64,000 bases of DNA, taken from positions 73,146,806-73,210,805 of the forward strand of contig OY282608.1 of NCBI GenBank assembly GCA_958298945.1. The letters are read 5' to 3'. Under the pieces are notes generated by a model. That model saw only the letters and a program-made list of their open reading frames with translations, made no database searches and was not told where the DNA came from. The translations under genes and the position numbers were made by a program. Within the stretch, counting starts at the first letter, position 1. Every line of letters starts with the position of its first letter. Of the stretch, positions 30,161 through 44,640 are shown in pieces. This DNA is from Atherix ibis (Eukaryota > Arthropoda > Insecta > Diptera > Athericidae).

Positions 30161-31600
30161 AAAAAACCAACAAGCAAGCAAACCAACAAACGAACAAACC
30201 AACAAACCAACAAACCAACAAGCCAACAAACCAACAAACCAACAAACGAACAAACCAACAAACCAACAAACCAACAAACCAACAAGCCAACAAGCCAACA
30301 AACCAACAAACCAACAAACCAACAAACCAACAAGCCAACAAACCAATAAACCAACAAACAAACAAACCAACAAACCAACAAACCAACAAGCCAACAAACG
30401 AACAAACCAACAAACAAACAAACCAACAAACCAACAAACCAACATACCAACAAACCAAAAAACCAACAAACGACTAAACCAACAAACCAACAAACCAAGT
30501 AACCAAAAAACTAACAAACCAACAAACCAACAAGCCAACAAACCAACAAGCCAACAAGCCAACAAACCAACAAACCAACAAACCAACAAACCAACAAACC
30601 AACAAACCAATAAACCAACAAACCAAGAAGCCAACAATCCAACAAACCAACAAACCAACAAACCAACAAACCAAAAAACCAACAAACCAACAAACCACCA
30701 AACCAACAAATCAACAAACCAATAAACCAACAATCCAACAAACCAATAAAACAACAAGCAAACAAGCCAACAAACCAACAAGCCAACAAACGAACAAACG
30801 AACAAACGAACAAACAAACAAACCCACAAAGCAACAAACCAACAAACCAACAAACAAACAAACCAAAAAACGAACAAACCAATAAACCAACAAGCCAACA
30901 AACCAAAAAGCCAACAAGCCAACAATCCAACAAACCAACAAGCAAACAAACCAAAAAAACCAACAAACCAGCAAACCAGAAGCCAACAAACCAACAAACC
31001 AAAAAGCCAACAAGCCAACAAACCAACAAGCCAACAAACGAAACAAACCAACAAACCAACAAACCAACAAACCAACAAACCAATAAACGAACAAATCAAC
31101 ATACAAACAAACGAACAAACCAACAAACCAAGAACCCAACAAACCAACAAACCAACAAGCCCACAAACCAACAAACCAATAAACCAACAAACCAACAAAC
31201 CAACAAACCAACAAGCCAACAAGCCAACAAACCAACAAACCAACAAGCCACCAAACCAAAAAAACAACAAACCAACAAACCAAGAAACCAAGTATCCAAC
31301 AAACCAACAAGCCAACCGGCCAACAACCCAACAAGCCAACTAACGAACAAACCAACAAACCAACAAACCAACAAAATACCAAACCAACAAACCAACAAGC
31401 CAACAAACCAACAAACCAACAAGCCAACAAACCAACAGGCCAACAAACGAACAAACCAACAAACAAACAAACCAACAAACCAAAAACCCAACAAACCAAC
31501 AAACGAAGAAACCAACAAACCAATAAACGAACAAACCAACAAACCAAGTAAGCAATAAACCAACAAACCAACAAACCAACAAACCAACAAACCAACAAAC
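30161..31600. repeat. Higher-order repeat C, copy 3
   Basis: Markers: CAGAAGCC at 30977, AACCGGCC at 31314 (both offset 2224 from copy 2) and AAGTAAGC at 31546 (offset 2216, so one unit shorter). This is the last appearance of the CCGGCC and CAGAAG markers in the window. Confidence 0.8.
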
Positions 31601-34023
31601 CAACAAACAAACAGACCAACAAACGAACAAACCAACAAACCAACAAACCAACAAACCAACAAACCAACAAACCAACAAACCAACAAGCAAACAAACCAAC
31701 AAGCCAACAAGCCAACAAATCAAAAAACCAACAAACCAACAAACCAACAAACCAAGAAACCAACAAGCCAACAAAAAAAAACCAAAAAAAAATAAACCAA
31801 CAAACCAACAAACCAACAAACCAACAAACCAACAAACAAACAAACCAACAAACCAACAAGCCAACAAGCCAACAAACCAACAAACCAACAAACCAACAAA
31901 CCAACAAGCCAACAAGCCAACAAGCCAACAAACCAACAAGCCAACAAACCAAAAAACCAACAAACCAACAAACCAAGAAACCAAGTAACCAACAAACCAG
32001 CAAGCCAACAAGCCAACAAACCAACAAGCCAACTAACGAACAAACCAACAAACCAACAAACCAACAAACCAACAAACCAACAAAATACCAAACCAACAAA
32101 CCAACAAGCCAACAAACCAACAAACCAACAGACCAACAAATCAACAAACCAACAAACCAACAAGCCAACAAGCCAACAAACCAACAAACCAACAAACCAG
32201 CAAACCAACAAACTAAAAAACCAACATACGAACAAACCAACAAACCAACAAGCCAACAAACAAACAAACCAACAAACAAACAAACCAACAAACCAACAAA
32301 CCAACAAACCAACAAACCAACAAACCAACAAACCAACAAACCAACAAACAAGCAAACCAACAAACGAACAAACCAACAAACCAACAAGCCAACAAATTAA
32401 CAAGCCAACAAGCCAACAATCTAACAAACCAACAAGCCAACAAACCAAAAAACCAACAAACCAACAAACCAGAAACCAACAAACCAACAAACCAAAAAGC
32501 CAACAAGCCAACAAACCAACAATCCTAAAAACCAACAAACCAACAAACCAACAAATCAATAAACCAACAAACCAACAAGCCGACAAACCAAAAAACCAAC
32601 AAACCAACAAACCAACAAACCAACAAGCCAACAAGCCAACAAACCAACAAACCAAGAAACCAACAAACCAACAAACCAACAAACCAAAACACCAACAAAC
32701 GAACAAACCGACAAACAAACAAACCAACAAACCAACAAAGCAACAAACCAACAAGCAAGCAAACCAACAAACGAACAAACCAACAAACCAACAAGCCAAC
32801 AAACCAACAAGCCAACAAGCCAACAATCTAACAAACCAACAAGCCAACAAACCAAAAAACCAACAAACCAACAAACCAGAAACCAACAAACCAACAAACC
32901 AAAAAGCCAACAAGCCAACAAACCAACAAGCCAACAAACGAAACAAACCAACAAACCAACAAACCAACAAACCAACAAACGAACAAATCAACAAGCCAAC
33001 AAACCAAAAAACCAAGAAACCAACAAACCAACAATCCAAAAAACCAACAAACCGACAAACCAAAAAATCAACAAACCAACAAACCAACAAGCCGACAAAC
33101 CAAAAAACCAACAAGCAAGCAAACCAACAAACGAACAAACCAACAAACCAACAAGCCAACAAACCAACAATCCAACAAGCCAACAATCTAACAAACCAAC
33201 AAGCCAACAAACCAAAAAACCAACAAACCAACAAACCAGAAACCAACAAACCAACAAACCAACAAACCAACAAACCAACAAACGAACAAACCAACAAACC
33301 AACAAACCAACAAGCCAACAAGCCAACAAACCAACAAACCAACAAACCAACAAACCAACAAGCCAACAAACCAATAAACCAACAAACGAACAAACCAACA
33401 AACCAACAAACCAACAAGCCAACAAACGAACAAACCAACAAACAAACAAACCAACAAACCAACAAACCAACATACCAACAAACCAAAAAACCAACAAACG
33501 ACCAAACCAACAAACCAACAAACCAACAAGCCAACAAACAAACAAGCCAACAAGCCAACAAACCAACAAACCAACAAACCAACAAACCAACAAACCAATA
33601 AACCAAACAAACCAAGAAGCCAACAATCCAACAAACCAACAAACCAACAAACCAACAAACCAAAAAACCAACAAACAAACAAACCAACAAACCAAAAAAT
33701 AAACAAACCAACAAACCAACAATCCAACAAACCAATAAAACAACAAGCAAACAAGCCAAAAAACCAACAAGCCAACAAACGAACAAACGAACAAACAAAC
33801 AAACCCACAAACCAACAAACCAACAAACCAACAAACAAACAAACCAAAAAACGAACAAACCAATAAACCAACAAGCCAACAAACCAACAAGCCAACAAGC
33901 CAACAATCCAACAAACATACAAGCAAACAAACCAAAAAAACCAACAAACCAGCAAGCCAACAAAACAAAAAAACCAAAAAAAAATAAACCAACAAACCAA
34001 CAAACCAACAAACCAACAAACCA
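31601..34023. repeat. Transition segment, first A-run/TAAACC tags
   Basis: The left-half markers stop and the right-half tag, an A-run of eight or more followed by TAAACC, appears for the first time (T of the tag at 31793, then 33985). Near 31775-31795 two A-runs sit side by side. Part of it, about 32988-33480, recurs at about 35161-35650 with an offset of 2173-2174. No gene is seen. Confidence 0.7.
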
Positions 34024-35130
34024 ACAAACAAACAAACCAACAAACCAACAAGCCAACAAGCCAACAAACCAACAAACCAACAAACCAACAAGCCAACAAG
34101 CCAACAAACCAACAAACCAACAAGCCAACAAACCAAAAAACCAACAAACCAACAAACCAAGAAACCAAGTAACCAACAAACCAGCAAGCCAACAAGCCAA
34201 CAAACCAACAAGGCAACTAACGAACAAACCAACAAACCAACAAACCAACAAACCAACAAACCAACAAAATACCAAACCAACAAACCAACAACCCAACAAA
34301 CAAACAAACCAACAAACAAACAAACCAATAAACCAACAAGCCAACAAACCAACAAACCAACAAACCAACAGGCCAACAAATAAACAAACCAACAAACAAA
34401 CAAACCAACAAACCAACAACCCAACAAACAAACAAACCAACAAACAAACAAACCAACAAACCAACAACCCAACAAACCAACAAATGAACAAACAAACAAA
34501 CCAATAAACGAACAAACCAACAAACCAAGTAAGCAACAAACCAACAACCCAACAAACCAACAAACAAACAAACCAATAAACCAACAAACCAACAAACCAA
34601 CAAACCAACAAACCAACAAACGAACAAACCAACAAACAAACAAACGAACAACCAACAAACGAACAAATCAACAAACCAACAAACCACCAAACCAACAAGC
34701 CAAAAACCAACAAACCAACAAACCAACAAACCAACAAGCCAACAAAACAACAAACCAAAAAAAAATAAACCAACAAACCAACAAACCAACAAACCAACAA
34801 ACCAACAAACAAACAAACCAACAAACCAACAAGCCAACAAGCCAACAAACCAACAAGCCAACAAACCAACAGGCCAACAAACGAACAAACCAACAAACAA
34901 ACAAACCAACAAACCAACAACCCAACAAACCAACAAACGAACAAACCAACAAACCAATAAACGAACAAACCATCAAATCAAGTAAGCAACAAACCAACAA
35001 ACCAACAAACCAACAAACCAACAAACCAACAAACCAACAAACCAACAAACCAACAAACCGACAAACCAACAAACCAACAAGCCAACAAGCCAACAAATTA
35101 ACAAGCCAACAAACGAACAAACCAACAAAC
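34024..35130. repeat. Higher-order repeat D, copy 1 (about 1.1 kb)
   Basis: The variant order is repeated at an offset of exactly 1636. The tag T falls at 34766 and 36402, and long open stretches end at equivalent points (34216 and 35852, 34957 and 36593). The copies are separated by about 530 bp that belongs to a different block. Confidence 0.85.
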
Positions 35131-35659
35131 CAACAAACCAACAAACCAACAAACGAACAAATCAACAAGCCAACAAACCAAAAAACCAAGAAACCAACAA
35201 ACCAACAATCCAAAAAACCAACAAACCGACAAACCAACAAATCAACAAACCAACAAACCAACAAGCCGACAAACCAAAAAACCAACAAGCAAGCAAACCA
35301 ACAAACGAACAAACCAACAAACCAACAAGCCAACAAACCAACAAGCCAACAAGCCAACAATCTAACAAACCAACAAGCCAACAAACCAAAAAACCAACAA
35401 ACCAACAAACCAGAAACCAACAAACCAACAAACCAACAAACCAACAAACCAACAAACGAACAAACCAACAAACCAACAAACCAACAAGCCAACAAGCCAA
35501 CAAACCAACAAACCAACAAACCAACAAACCAACAAGCCAACAAACCAATAAACCAACAAACGAACAAACCAACAAACCAACAAACCAACAAGCCAACAAA
35601 CGAACAAACCAACAAACAAACAAACCAACAAACCAACAAACCAACATACCAACAAACCA
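35131..35659. repeat. Inserted copy of the 32.99-33.48 kb passage
   Basis: About 490 bp match 32988-33480 with an offset of 2173-2174 (ATCAAC at 32988 and 35161, CATACC at 33471 and 35645). It sits exactly between the two D copies, so the 1636-bp period is D plus this passage. Confidence 0.75.
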
Positions 35660-36766
35660 ACAAACAAACAAACCAACAAACCAACAAGCCAACAAGCCAA
35701 CAAACCAACAAACCAACAAACCAACAAGCCAACAAGCCAACAAACCAACAAACCAACAAGCCAACAAACCAAAAAACCAACAAACCAACAAACCAAGAAA
35801 CCAAGTAACCAACAAACCAGCAAGCCAACAAGCCAACAAACCAACAAGGCAACTAACGAACAAACCAACAAACCAACAAACCAACAAACCAACAAACCAA
35901 CAAAATACCAAACCAACAAACCAACAACCCAACAAACAAACAAACCAACAAACAAACAAACCAATAAACCAACAAGCCAACAAACCAACAAACCAACAAA
36001 CCAACAGGCCAACAAATAAACAAACCAACAAACAAACAAACCAACAAACCAACAACCCAACAAACAAACAAACCAACAAACAAACAAACCAACAAACCAA
36101 CAACCCAACAAACCAACAAATGAACAAACAAACAAACCAATAAACGAACAAACCAACAAACCAAGTAAGCAACAAACCAACAACCCAACAAACCAACAAA
36201 CAAACAAACCAATAAACCAACAAACCAACAAACCAACAAACCAACAAACCAACAAACGAACAAACCAACAAACAAACAAACGAACAACCAACAAACGAAC
36301 AAATCAACAAACCAACAAACCACCAAACCAACAAGCCAAAAACCAACAAACCAACAAACCAACAAACCAACAAGCCAACAAAACAACAAACCAAAAAAAA
36401 ATAAACCAACAAACCAACAAACCAACAAACCAACAAACCAACAAACAAACAAACCAACAAACCAACAAGCCAACAAGCCAACAAACCAACAAGCCAACAA
36501 ACCAACAGGCCAACAAACGAACAAACCAACAAACAAACAAACCAACAAACCAACAACCCAACAAACCAACAAACGAACAAACCAACAAACCAATAAACGA
36601 ACAAACCATCAAATCAAGTAAGCAACAAACCAACAAACCAACAAACCAACAAACCAACAAACCAACAAACCAACAAACCAACAAACCAACAAACCGACAA
36701 ACCAACAAACCAACAAGCCAACAAGCCAACAAATTAACAAGCCAACAAACGAACAAACCAACAAAC
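35660..36766. repeat. Higher-order repeat D, copy 2
   Basis: Second copy at offset 1636 from 34024-35130. Its right part, from about 36360, is also the beginning of the first 2818-bp E unit, so the families overlap and blend. Confidence 0.85.
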
Positions 36767-39150
36767 AAACAAACCAACAAACCAACAAACCAAAAAACCA
36801 ACAAACAAACAAACCAACAAACCAACAAACCAACAAGCCAACAAAACAACAAACCAAAAAAAATAAACCAACAAACCAACAAACCAACAAACAAACAAAC
36901 CAACAAACTAACAAACCAACAAGCCAACAAGCCAACAAACAAACAAAAAAAAAACCAACAAGCCAACAAGCCAACAAACCAACAAGCCAACAAACCAACA
37001 AACAAACAAACCAACAAACGAACAAACCAACAAACCAACAAGCCAACAAACGAACAAACCAACAAACCAGAAACCAACAAACCAACAAACCAAAAAGCCA
37101 ACAAACCAACAAACCAACAAGCCAACAAACCAATAGACGAACAAACGAACAAACCAACAAACCAACAAACCAACAAACGAACAAACCAACAAACTAACAA
37201 ACCAACAAACCAAGAAACCAAAAACGAACAAACGAACAAAGCAACAAACCAACAAACCAACAAGCCAACAAACCAACAAACCAACAAACAAACAAACGAA
37301 CAAATTAACAAACCAACAAGCCAACAAACCAACAAACCAAAAAACGAACAAACGACCAAACCAACAAACCAACAAACCAACAAACAAACAAACCAACAAA
37401 CCAACAAACCAACAAACCAACAGACTAACACACGAACAAACAAACAAACGAACAAACCAACAAACCAACAAACGAACAAACCAACAAACCAGAAACCAAC
37501 AAACCAACAAACCAACAAGCCAACAAACGAAATAAACCAACAAACCAACAAACCAACAAACCAACAAACGAACAAATCAACAAGCCAACAAACCAAAAAA
37601 CCAAGAAACCAACAAACCAACAATCCAAAAAACCAACAAACCAACAAACGAACAAACGAACAAACCAACAAACGAACAAACCAACAAACCAACAAACCAA
37701 CAAGCCAACAAACCAACAAACCAACAAATTAAAAAACGAACAAACCAACAAACCAACAAACCAACAAGCCAACAAACGAACAAACCAACAAACAAACAAA
37801 CGAACAACCAACAAACGAACAAATCAACAAACCAACAAACCACCAAACCAACAAGCCAACAAACCAACAAACCAACAAACCAACAAACCAACAAGCTAAC
37901 AAAACAACAAACCAAAAAAAAATAAACCAACAAACCAACAAACCAACAAACCAACAAACCAACAAACAAACAAACCAACAAACCAACAAGCCAACAAGCC
38001 AACAAACCAACAAGCCAACAAACCAACAGGCCAACAAAAGAACAAACCAACAAACAAACAAACCAACAAACCAACAACCCAACAAACCAACAAACGAACA
38101 AACCAACAAACCAATAAACGAACAAACCATCAAACCAAGTAAGCAACAAACCAACAAAACAACAAACCAACAAACCAACAAACCAACAAACCAACAAACC
38201 AAAAAACCAACAAACCGACAAACCAACAAACCAACAAGCCAACAAGCCAACAAATTAACAAGCCAACAAACGAACAAACCAACAAACAAAAAAAAAAAAC
38301 CAACAAGCCAACAAGCCAACAAACCAACAAGCCAACAAACCAACAAACAAACAAACCAACAAACGAACAAACCAACAAACCAACAAACCAACAAGCCAAC
38401 AAACCAATAGACGAACAAACGAACAAACCAACAAACCAACAAACCAACAAACGAACAAACCAACAAACTAACAAACCAACAAACCAAGAAACCAAAAACG
38501 AACAAACGAACAAAGCAACAAACCAACAAACCAACAAGCCAACAAACCAACAAACCAACAAACAAACAAACGAACAAATTAACAAACCAACAAGCCAACA
38601 AACCAACAAACCAAAAAACGAACAAACGACCAAACCAACAAACCAACAAACCAACAAACAAACAAACCAACAAACCAACAAACCAACAAACCAACAGACT
38701 AACACACGAACAAACAAACAAACGAACAAACCAACAAACCAACAAACGAACAAACCAACAAACCAGAAACCAACAAACCAACAAACCAACAAGCCAACAA
38801 ACGAAACAAACCAACAAACCAACAAACCAACAAACCAACAAACGAACAAATCAACAAGCCAACAAACCAGAAAACCAAGAAACCAACAAACCAACAATCC
38901 AAAAAACCAACAAACCAACAAACGAACAAACGAACAAACCAACAAACGAACAAACCAACAAACCAACAAACCAACAAGCCAACAAACCAACAAACCAACA
39001 AACTAAAAAACGAACAAACCAACAAACCAACAAACCAACAAGCCAACAAACGAACAAACCAACAAACAAACAAACGAACAACAAACAAATGAACAAATCA
39101 ACAACCCAACAAACCAACAAACCAACAAGCCAACAAACCAACAAACCAAC
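36360..39150. repeat. Higher-order repeat E, copy 1 (2.8 kb)
   Basis: Tags at 36402, 36864 and 37923 and A-runs at 36945 (A10) and 38288 (A12) recur in copy 2 at 39196, 39666, 40741, 39763 (A10) and 41106 (A13). The offset is 2818 for most of the unit, 2794 at its left edge (24 bp, three units, different) and 2819 after the A12/A13 run. Inside the unit, about 37425-37814 and 38699-39088 are themselves related at an offset of 1274. Confidence 0.88.
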
Positions 39151-41970
39151 AAACCAACAAACCAACAAGCCAACAAACAACAAACCAAAAAAAAATAAAC
39201 CAACAAACCAACAAACCAACAAACCAACAAACCAACAAACAAACAAACCAACAAACCAACAAGCCAACAAGCCAACAAACCAACAAGCCAACAAACCAAC
39301 AGGCCAACAAACGAACAAACCAACAAACAAACAAACCAACAAACCAAAAACCCAACAAACCAACAAACGAACAAACCAACAAACCAATAAACGAACAAAC
39401 CATCAAATCAAGTAAGCAACAAACCAACAAACCAACAAACCAACAAACCAACAAACCAACAAACCAACAAACCAACAAACCAACAAACCAACAAACCGAC
39501 AAACCAACAAACCAACAAGCCAACAAGCCAACAAATTAACAAGCCAACAAACGAACAAACCAACAAACAAACAAACCAACAAACCAACAAACCAAAAAAC
39601 CAACAAACAAACAAACCAACAAACCAACAAACCAACAAGCCAACAAAACAACAAACCAAAAAAAATAAACCAACAAACCAACAAACCAACAAACCAACAA
39701 ACCAACAAACAAACAAACCAACAAACTAACAAACCAACAAGCCAACAAGCCAACAAACAAACAAAAAAAAAACCAACAAGCCAACAAGCCAACAAACCAA
39801 CAAGCCAACAAACCAACAAACAAACAAACCAACAAACGAACAATCCAACAAACCAACAAGCCAACAAACGAACAAACCAACAAACCAGAAACCAACAAAC
39901 CAACAAACCAAAAAGCCAACAAACCAACAAACCAACAAGCCAACAAACCAATAGACGAACAAACGAACAAACCAACAAACCAACAAACCAACAAACGAAC
40001 AAACCAACAAACTAACAAACCAACAAACCAGGAAACCAAAAACGAACAAACGAACAAAGCAACAAACCAACAAACCAACAAGCCAACAAACCAACAAACC
40101 AACAAACAAACAAACGAACAAATTAACAAACCAACAAGCCAACAAACCAACAAACCAAAAAACGAACAAACGACCAAACCAACAAACCAACAAACCAACA
40201 AACAAACAAACCAACAAACCAACAAACCAACAAACCAACAGACTAACACACGAACAAACAAACAAACGAACAAACCAACAAACCAACAAACGAACAAACC
40301 AACAAACCAGAAACCAACAAACCAACAAACCAACAAGCCAACAAACGAAATAAACCAACAAACCAACAAACCAACAAACCAACAAACGAACAAATCAACA
40401 AGCCAACAAACCAAAAAACCAAGAAACCAACAAACCAACAATCCAAAAAACCAACAAACCAACAAACGAACAAACGAACAAACCAACAAACGAACAAACC
40501 AACAAACCAACAAACCAACAAGCCAACAAACCAACAAACCAACAAATTAAAAAACGAACAAACCAACAAACCAACAAACCAACAAGCCAACAAACGAACA
40601 AACCAACAAACAAACAAACGAACAACCAACAAACGAACAAATCAACAAACCAACAAACCACCAAACCAACAAGCCAACAAACCAACAAACCAACAAACCA
40701 ACAAACCAACAAGCTAACAAAACAACAAACCAAAAAAAAATAAACCAACAAACCAACAAACCAACAAACCAACAAACCAACAAACAAACAAACCAACAAA
40801 CCAACAAGCCAACAAGCCAACAAACCAACAAGCCAACAAACCAACAGGCCAACAAAAGAACAAACCAACAAACAAACAAACCAACAAACCAACAACCCAA
40901 CAAACCAACAAACGAACAAACCAACAAACCAATAAACGAACAAACCATCAAACCAAGTAAGCAACAAACCAACAAACCAACAAACCAACAAACCAACAAA
41001 CCAACAAACCAACAAACCAAAAAACCAACAAACCGACAAACCAACAAACCAACAAGCCAACAAGCCAACAAATTAACAAGCCAACAAACGAACAAACCAA
41101 CAAACAAAAAAAAAAAAACCAACAAGCCAACAAGCCAACAAACCAACAAGCCAACAAACCAACAAACAAACAAACCAACAAACGAACAAACCAACAAACC
41201 AACAAACCAACAAGCCAACAAACCAATAGACGAACAAACGAACAAACCAACAAACCAACAAACCAACAAACGAACAAACCAACAAACTAACAAACCAACA
41301 AACCAAGAAACCAAAAACGAACAAACGAACAAAGCAACAAACCAACAAACCAACAAGCCAACAAACCAACAAACCAACAAACAAACAAACGAACAAATTA
41401 ACAAACCAACAAGCCAACAAACCAACAAACCAAAAAACGAACAAACGACCAAACCAACAAACCAACAAACCAACAAACAAACAAACCAACAAACCAACAA
41501 ACCAACAAACCAACAGACTAACACACGAACAAACAAACAAACGAACAAACCAACAAACCAACAAACGAACAAACCAACAAACCAGAAACCAACAAACCAA
41601 CAAACCAACAAGCCAACAAACGAAATAAACCAACAAACCAACAAACCGACAAACCAACAAACGAACAAATCAACAAGCCAACAAACCAGAAAACCAAGAA
41701 ACCAACAAACCAACAATCCAAAAAACCAACAAACCAACAAACGAACAAACGAACAAACCAACAAACGAACAAACCAACAAACCAACAAACCAACAAGCCA
41801 ACAAACCAACAAACCAACAAACTAAAAAACGAACAAACCAACAAACCAACAAACCAACAAGCCAACAAACGAACAAACCAACAAACAAACAAACGAACAA
41901 CAAACAAATGAACAAATCAACAAACCAACAAACCACCAAACCAACAAGCCAACAAACCAACAAACCAACA
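39151..41970. repeat. Higher-order repeat E, copy 2
   Basis: Direct neighbour of copy 1. Copies differ by a few substitutions, for example CAATCCAAC near 39842 against CAAACCAAC in copy 1, and by one A in the second A-run. Part of it, about 39540-41070, recurs again at about 43100-44640 with an offset of 3564. Confidence 0.88.
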
Positions 41971-43099
41971 AACCAACAAACCAACAAGCCAACAAACAAC
42001 AAACCAAAAAAAAATAAACCAACAAACCAACAAACCAACAAACCAACAAACCAACAAACAAACAAACCAACAAACCAACAAGCCAACAAGCCAACAAACC
42101 AACAAGCCAACAAACCAACAGGCCAACAAACGAACAAACCAACAAACAAACAAACCAACAAACCAACAACCCAACAAACCAACAAACGAACAAACCAACA
42201 AACCAATAAACGAACAAACCATCAAACCAAGTAAGCAACAAACCAACAAACCAACAAACCAACAAACCAACAAACCAACAAACCAACAAACCAAAAAACC
42301 AACAAACCGACAAACCAACAAACCAACAAGCCAACAAGCCAACAAATTAACAAGCCAACAAACGAACAAACCAACAAACAAACAAACCAACAAACGAACA
42401 AACCAACAAACCAACAAACAAACAAACCAACAAACCAACAAACCAACAAGCCAACAAAACAACAAACCAAAAAAAAAATAAACCGACAAACCAACAAACC
42501 AACAAACCAACAAACCAACAAACAAACAAACCAACAAACCAACAAGCCAACAAGCCAACAAATTAAAAAAAAAAACCAACAAGCCAACAAGCCAACAAAC
42601 CAACAAGCCAACAAACCAACAAACAAACAAACCAACAAACGAACAAACCAACAAACCAACAAAACAACAAGCCAACAAACGAACAAACTAACAAACCAGA
42701 AACCAACAAACCAACAAACCAAAAAGCCAACAAACCAACAAACCAACAAGCCAACAAACCAATAGACGAACAAACGAACAAACCAACAAACCAACAAACA
42801 AACAAACGAACAAACCAACAAACTAACAAACCAACAAACCAAGAAACCAAAAACGAACAAACGAACAAAGCAACAAACCAACAAACCAACAAGCCAACAA
42901 ACCAACAAACCAACAAACAAACAAACCAACAAACCAACAAGCCAACAAGCCAACAAACAAAAAAAAAAAAACCAACAAGCCAACAAGCCAACAAACCAAC
43001 AAGCCAACAAACCAACAAACAAACAAACCAACAAACGAACAAACCAACAAACCAACAAACCGACAAACCAACAAACCAACAAGCCAACAAGCCAACAAA
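41971..43099. repeat. Higher-order repeat E, truncated third copy and rearranged tail
   Basis: Tag T at 42015 is 2819 after 39196, and the match holds to about 42350. After that the order breaks: tag at 42479 and A-runs at 42565 (A11) and 42959 (A13) come in spacings not seen in copies 1 and 2. This appears to be a recombination joint between E copies. Confidence 0.7.
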
Positions 43100-44640
43100 T
43101 TAACAAGCCAACAAACGAACAAACCAACAAACAAACAAACCAACAAACCAACAAACCAAAAAACCAACAAACAAACAAACCAACAAACCAACAAACCAAC
43201 AAGCCAACAAAACAACAAACCAAAAAAAATAAACCAACAAACCAACAAACCAACAAACCAACAAACCAACAAACAAACAAACCAACAAACTAACAAACCA
43301 ACAAGCCAACAAGCCAACAAACAAACAAAAAAAAACCAACAAGCCAACAAGCCAACAAACCAACAAGCCAACAAACCAACAAACAAACAAACCAACAAAC
43401 GAACAAACCAACAAACCAACAAAACAACAAGCCAACAAACGAACAAACCAACAAACCAGAAACCAACAAACCAACAAACCAAAAAGCCAACAAACCAACA
43501 AACCAACAAGCCAACAAACCAATAGACGAACAAACGAACAAACCAACAAACCAACAAACCAACAAACGAACAAACCAACAAACTAACAAACCAACAAACC
43601 AAGAAACCACAAACGAACAAACGAACAAAGCAACAAACCAACAAACCAACAAGCCAACAAACCAACAAACCAACAAACAAACAAACGAACAAATTAACAA
43701 ACCAACAAGCCAACAAACCAACAAACCAAAAAACGAACAAACGACCAAACCAACAAACCAACAAACCAACAAACAAACAAACCAACAAACCAACAAACCA
43801 ACAGACTAACACACGAACAAACAAACAAACGAACAAACCAACAAACCAACAAACGAACAAACCAACAAACCAGAAACCAACAAACCAACAAACCAACAAG
43901 CCAACAAACGAAATAAACCAACAAACCAACAAACCAACAAACCAACAAACGAACAAATCAACAAGCCAACAAACCAAAAAACCAAGAAACCACCAAACCA
44001 ACAATCCAAAAAACCAACAAACCAACAAACAAACAAACGAACAAACCAACAAACGAACAAACCAACAAACCAACAAACCAACAAGCCAACAAACCAACAA
44101 ACCAACAAACTAAAAAACGAACAAACCAACAAACCAACAAACCAACAAGCCAACAAACGAACAAACCAACAAACAAACAAACGAACAACAAACAAACGAA
44201 CAAATCAACAAACCAACAAACCACCAAACCAACAAGCCAACAAACCAACAAACCAACAAACCAACAAACCAACAAGCCAACAAAACAACAAACCAAAAAA
44301 AAATAAACCAACAAACCAACAAACCAACAAACCAACAAACCAACAAACAAACAAACCAACAAACCAACAAGCCAACAAGCCAACAAACCAACAAGCCAAC
44401 AAACCAACAGGCCAACAAACGAACAAACCAACAAACAAACAAACCAACAAACCAACAACCCAACAAACCAACAAACAAACAAACCAACAAACCAATAAAC
44501 GAACAAACCATCAAACCAAGTAAGCAACAAACCAACAAACCAACAAACCAACAAACCAACAAACCAACAAACCAACAAACCAAAAAACTAACAAACCGAC
44601 AAACCAACAAACCAACAAGCCAACAAGCCAACAAATTAAC
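43100..44640. repeat. Higher-order repeat E, partial copy at offset 3564
   Basis: Tags at 43230 and 44304 and the A-run at 43327 lie about 3563-3564 bp after 39666, 40741 and 39763. The small shifts come from A-run length (the A-run at 43327 has 9 A, the one at 39763 has 10). Confidence 0.8.

Noticed and set aside
31720..34968. 1082-codon open frame on the - strand
   Set aside because: Same reasoning: TTG start within the array, multiple overlapping frames and no composition change from its surroundings.
38288..38299. A-runs as poly(A) tails of inserted retroelements
   Set aside because: The sequence before each A-run is ordinary satellite, with no element body and no target-site duplication.
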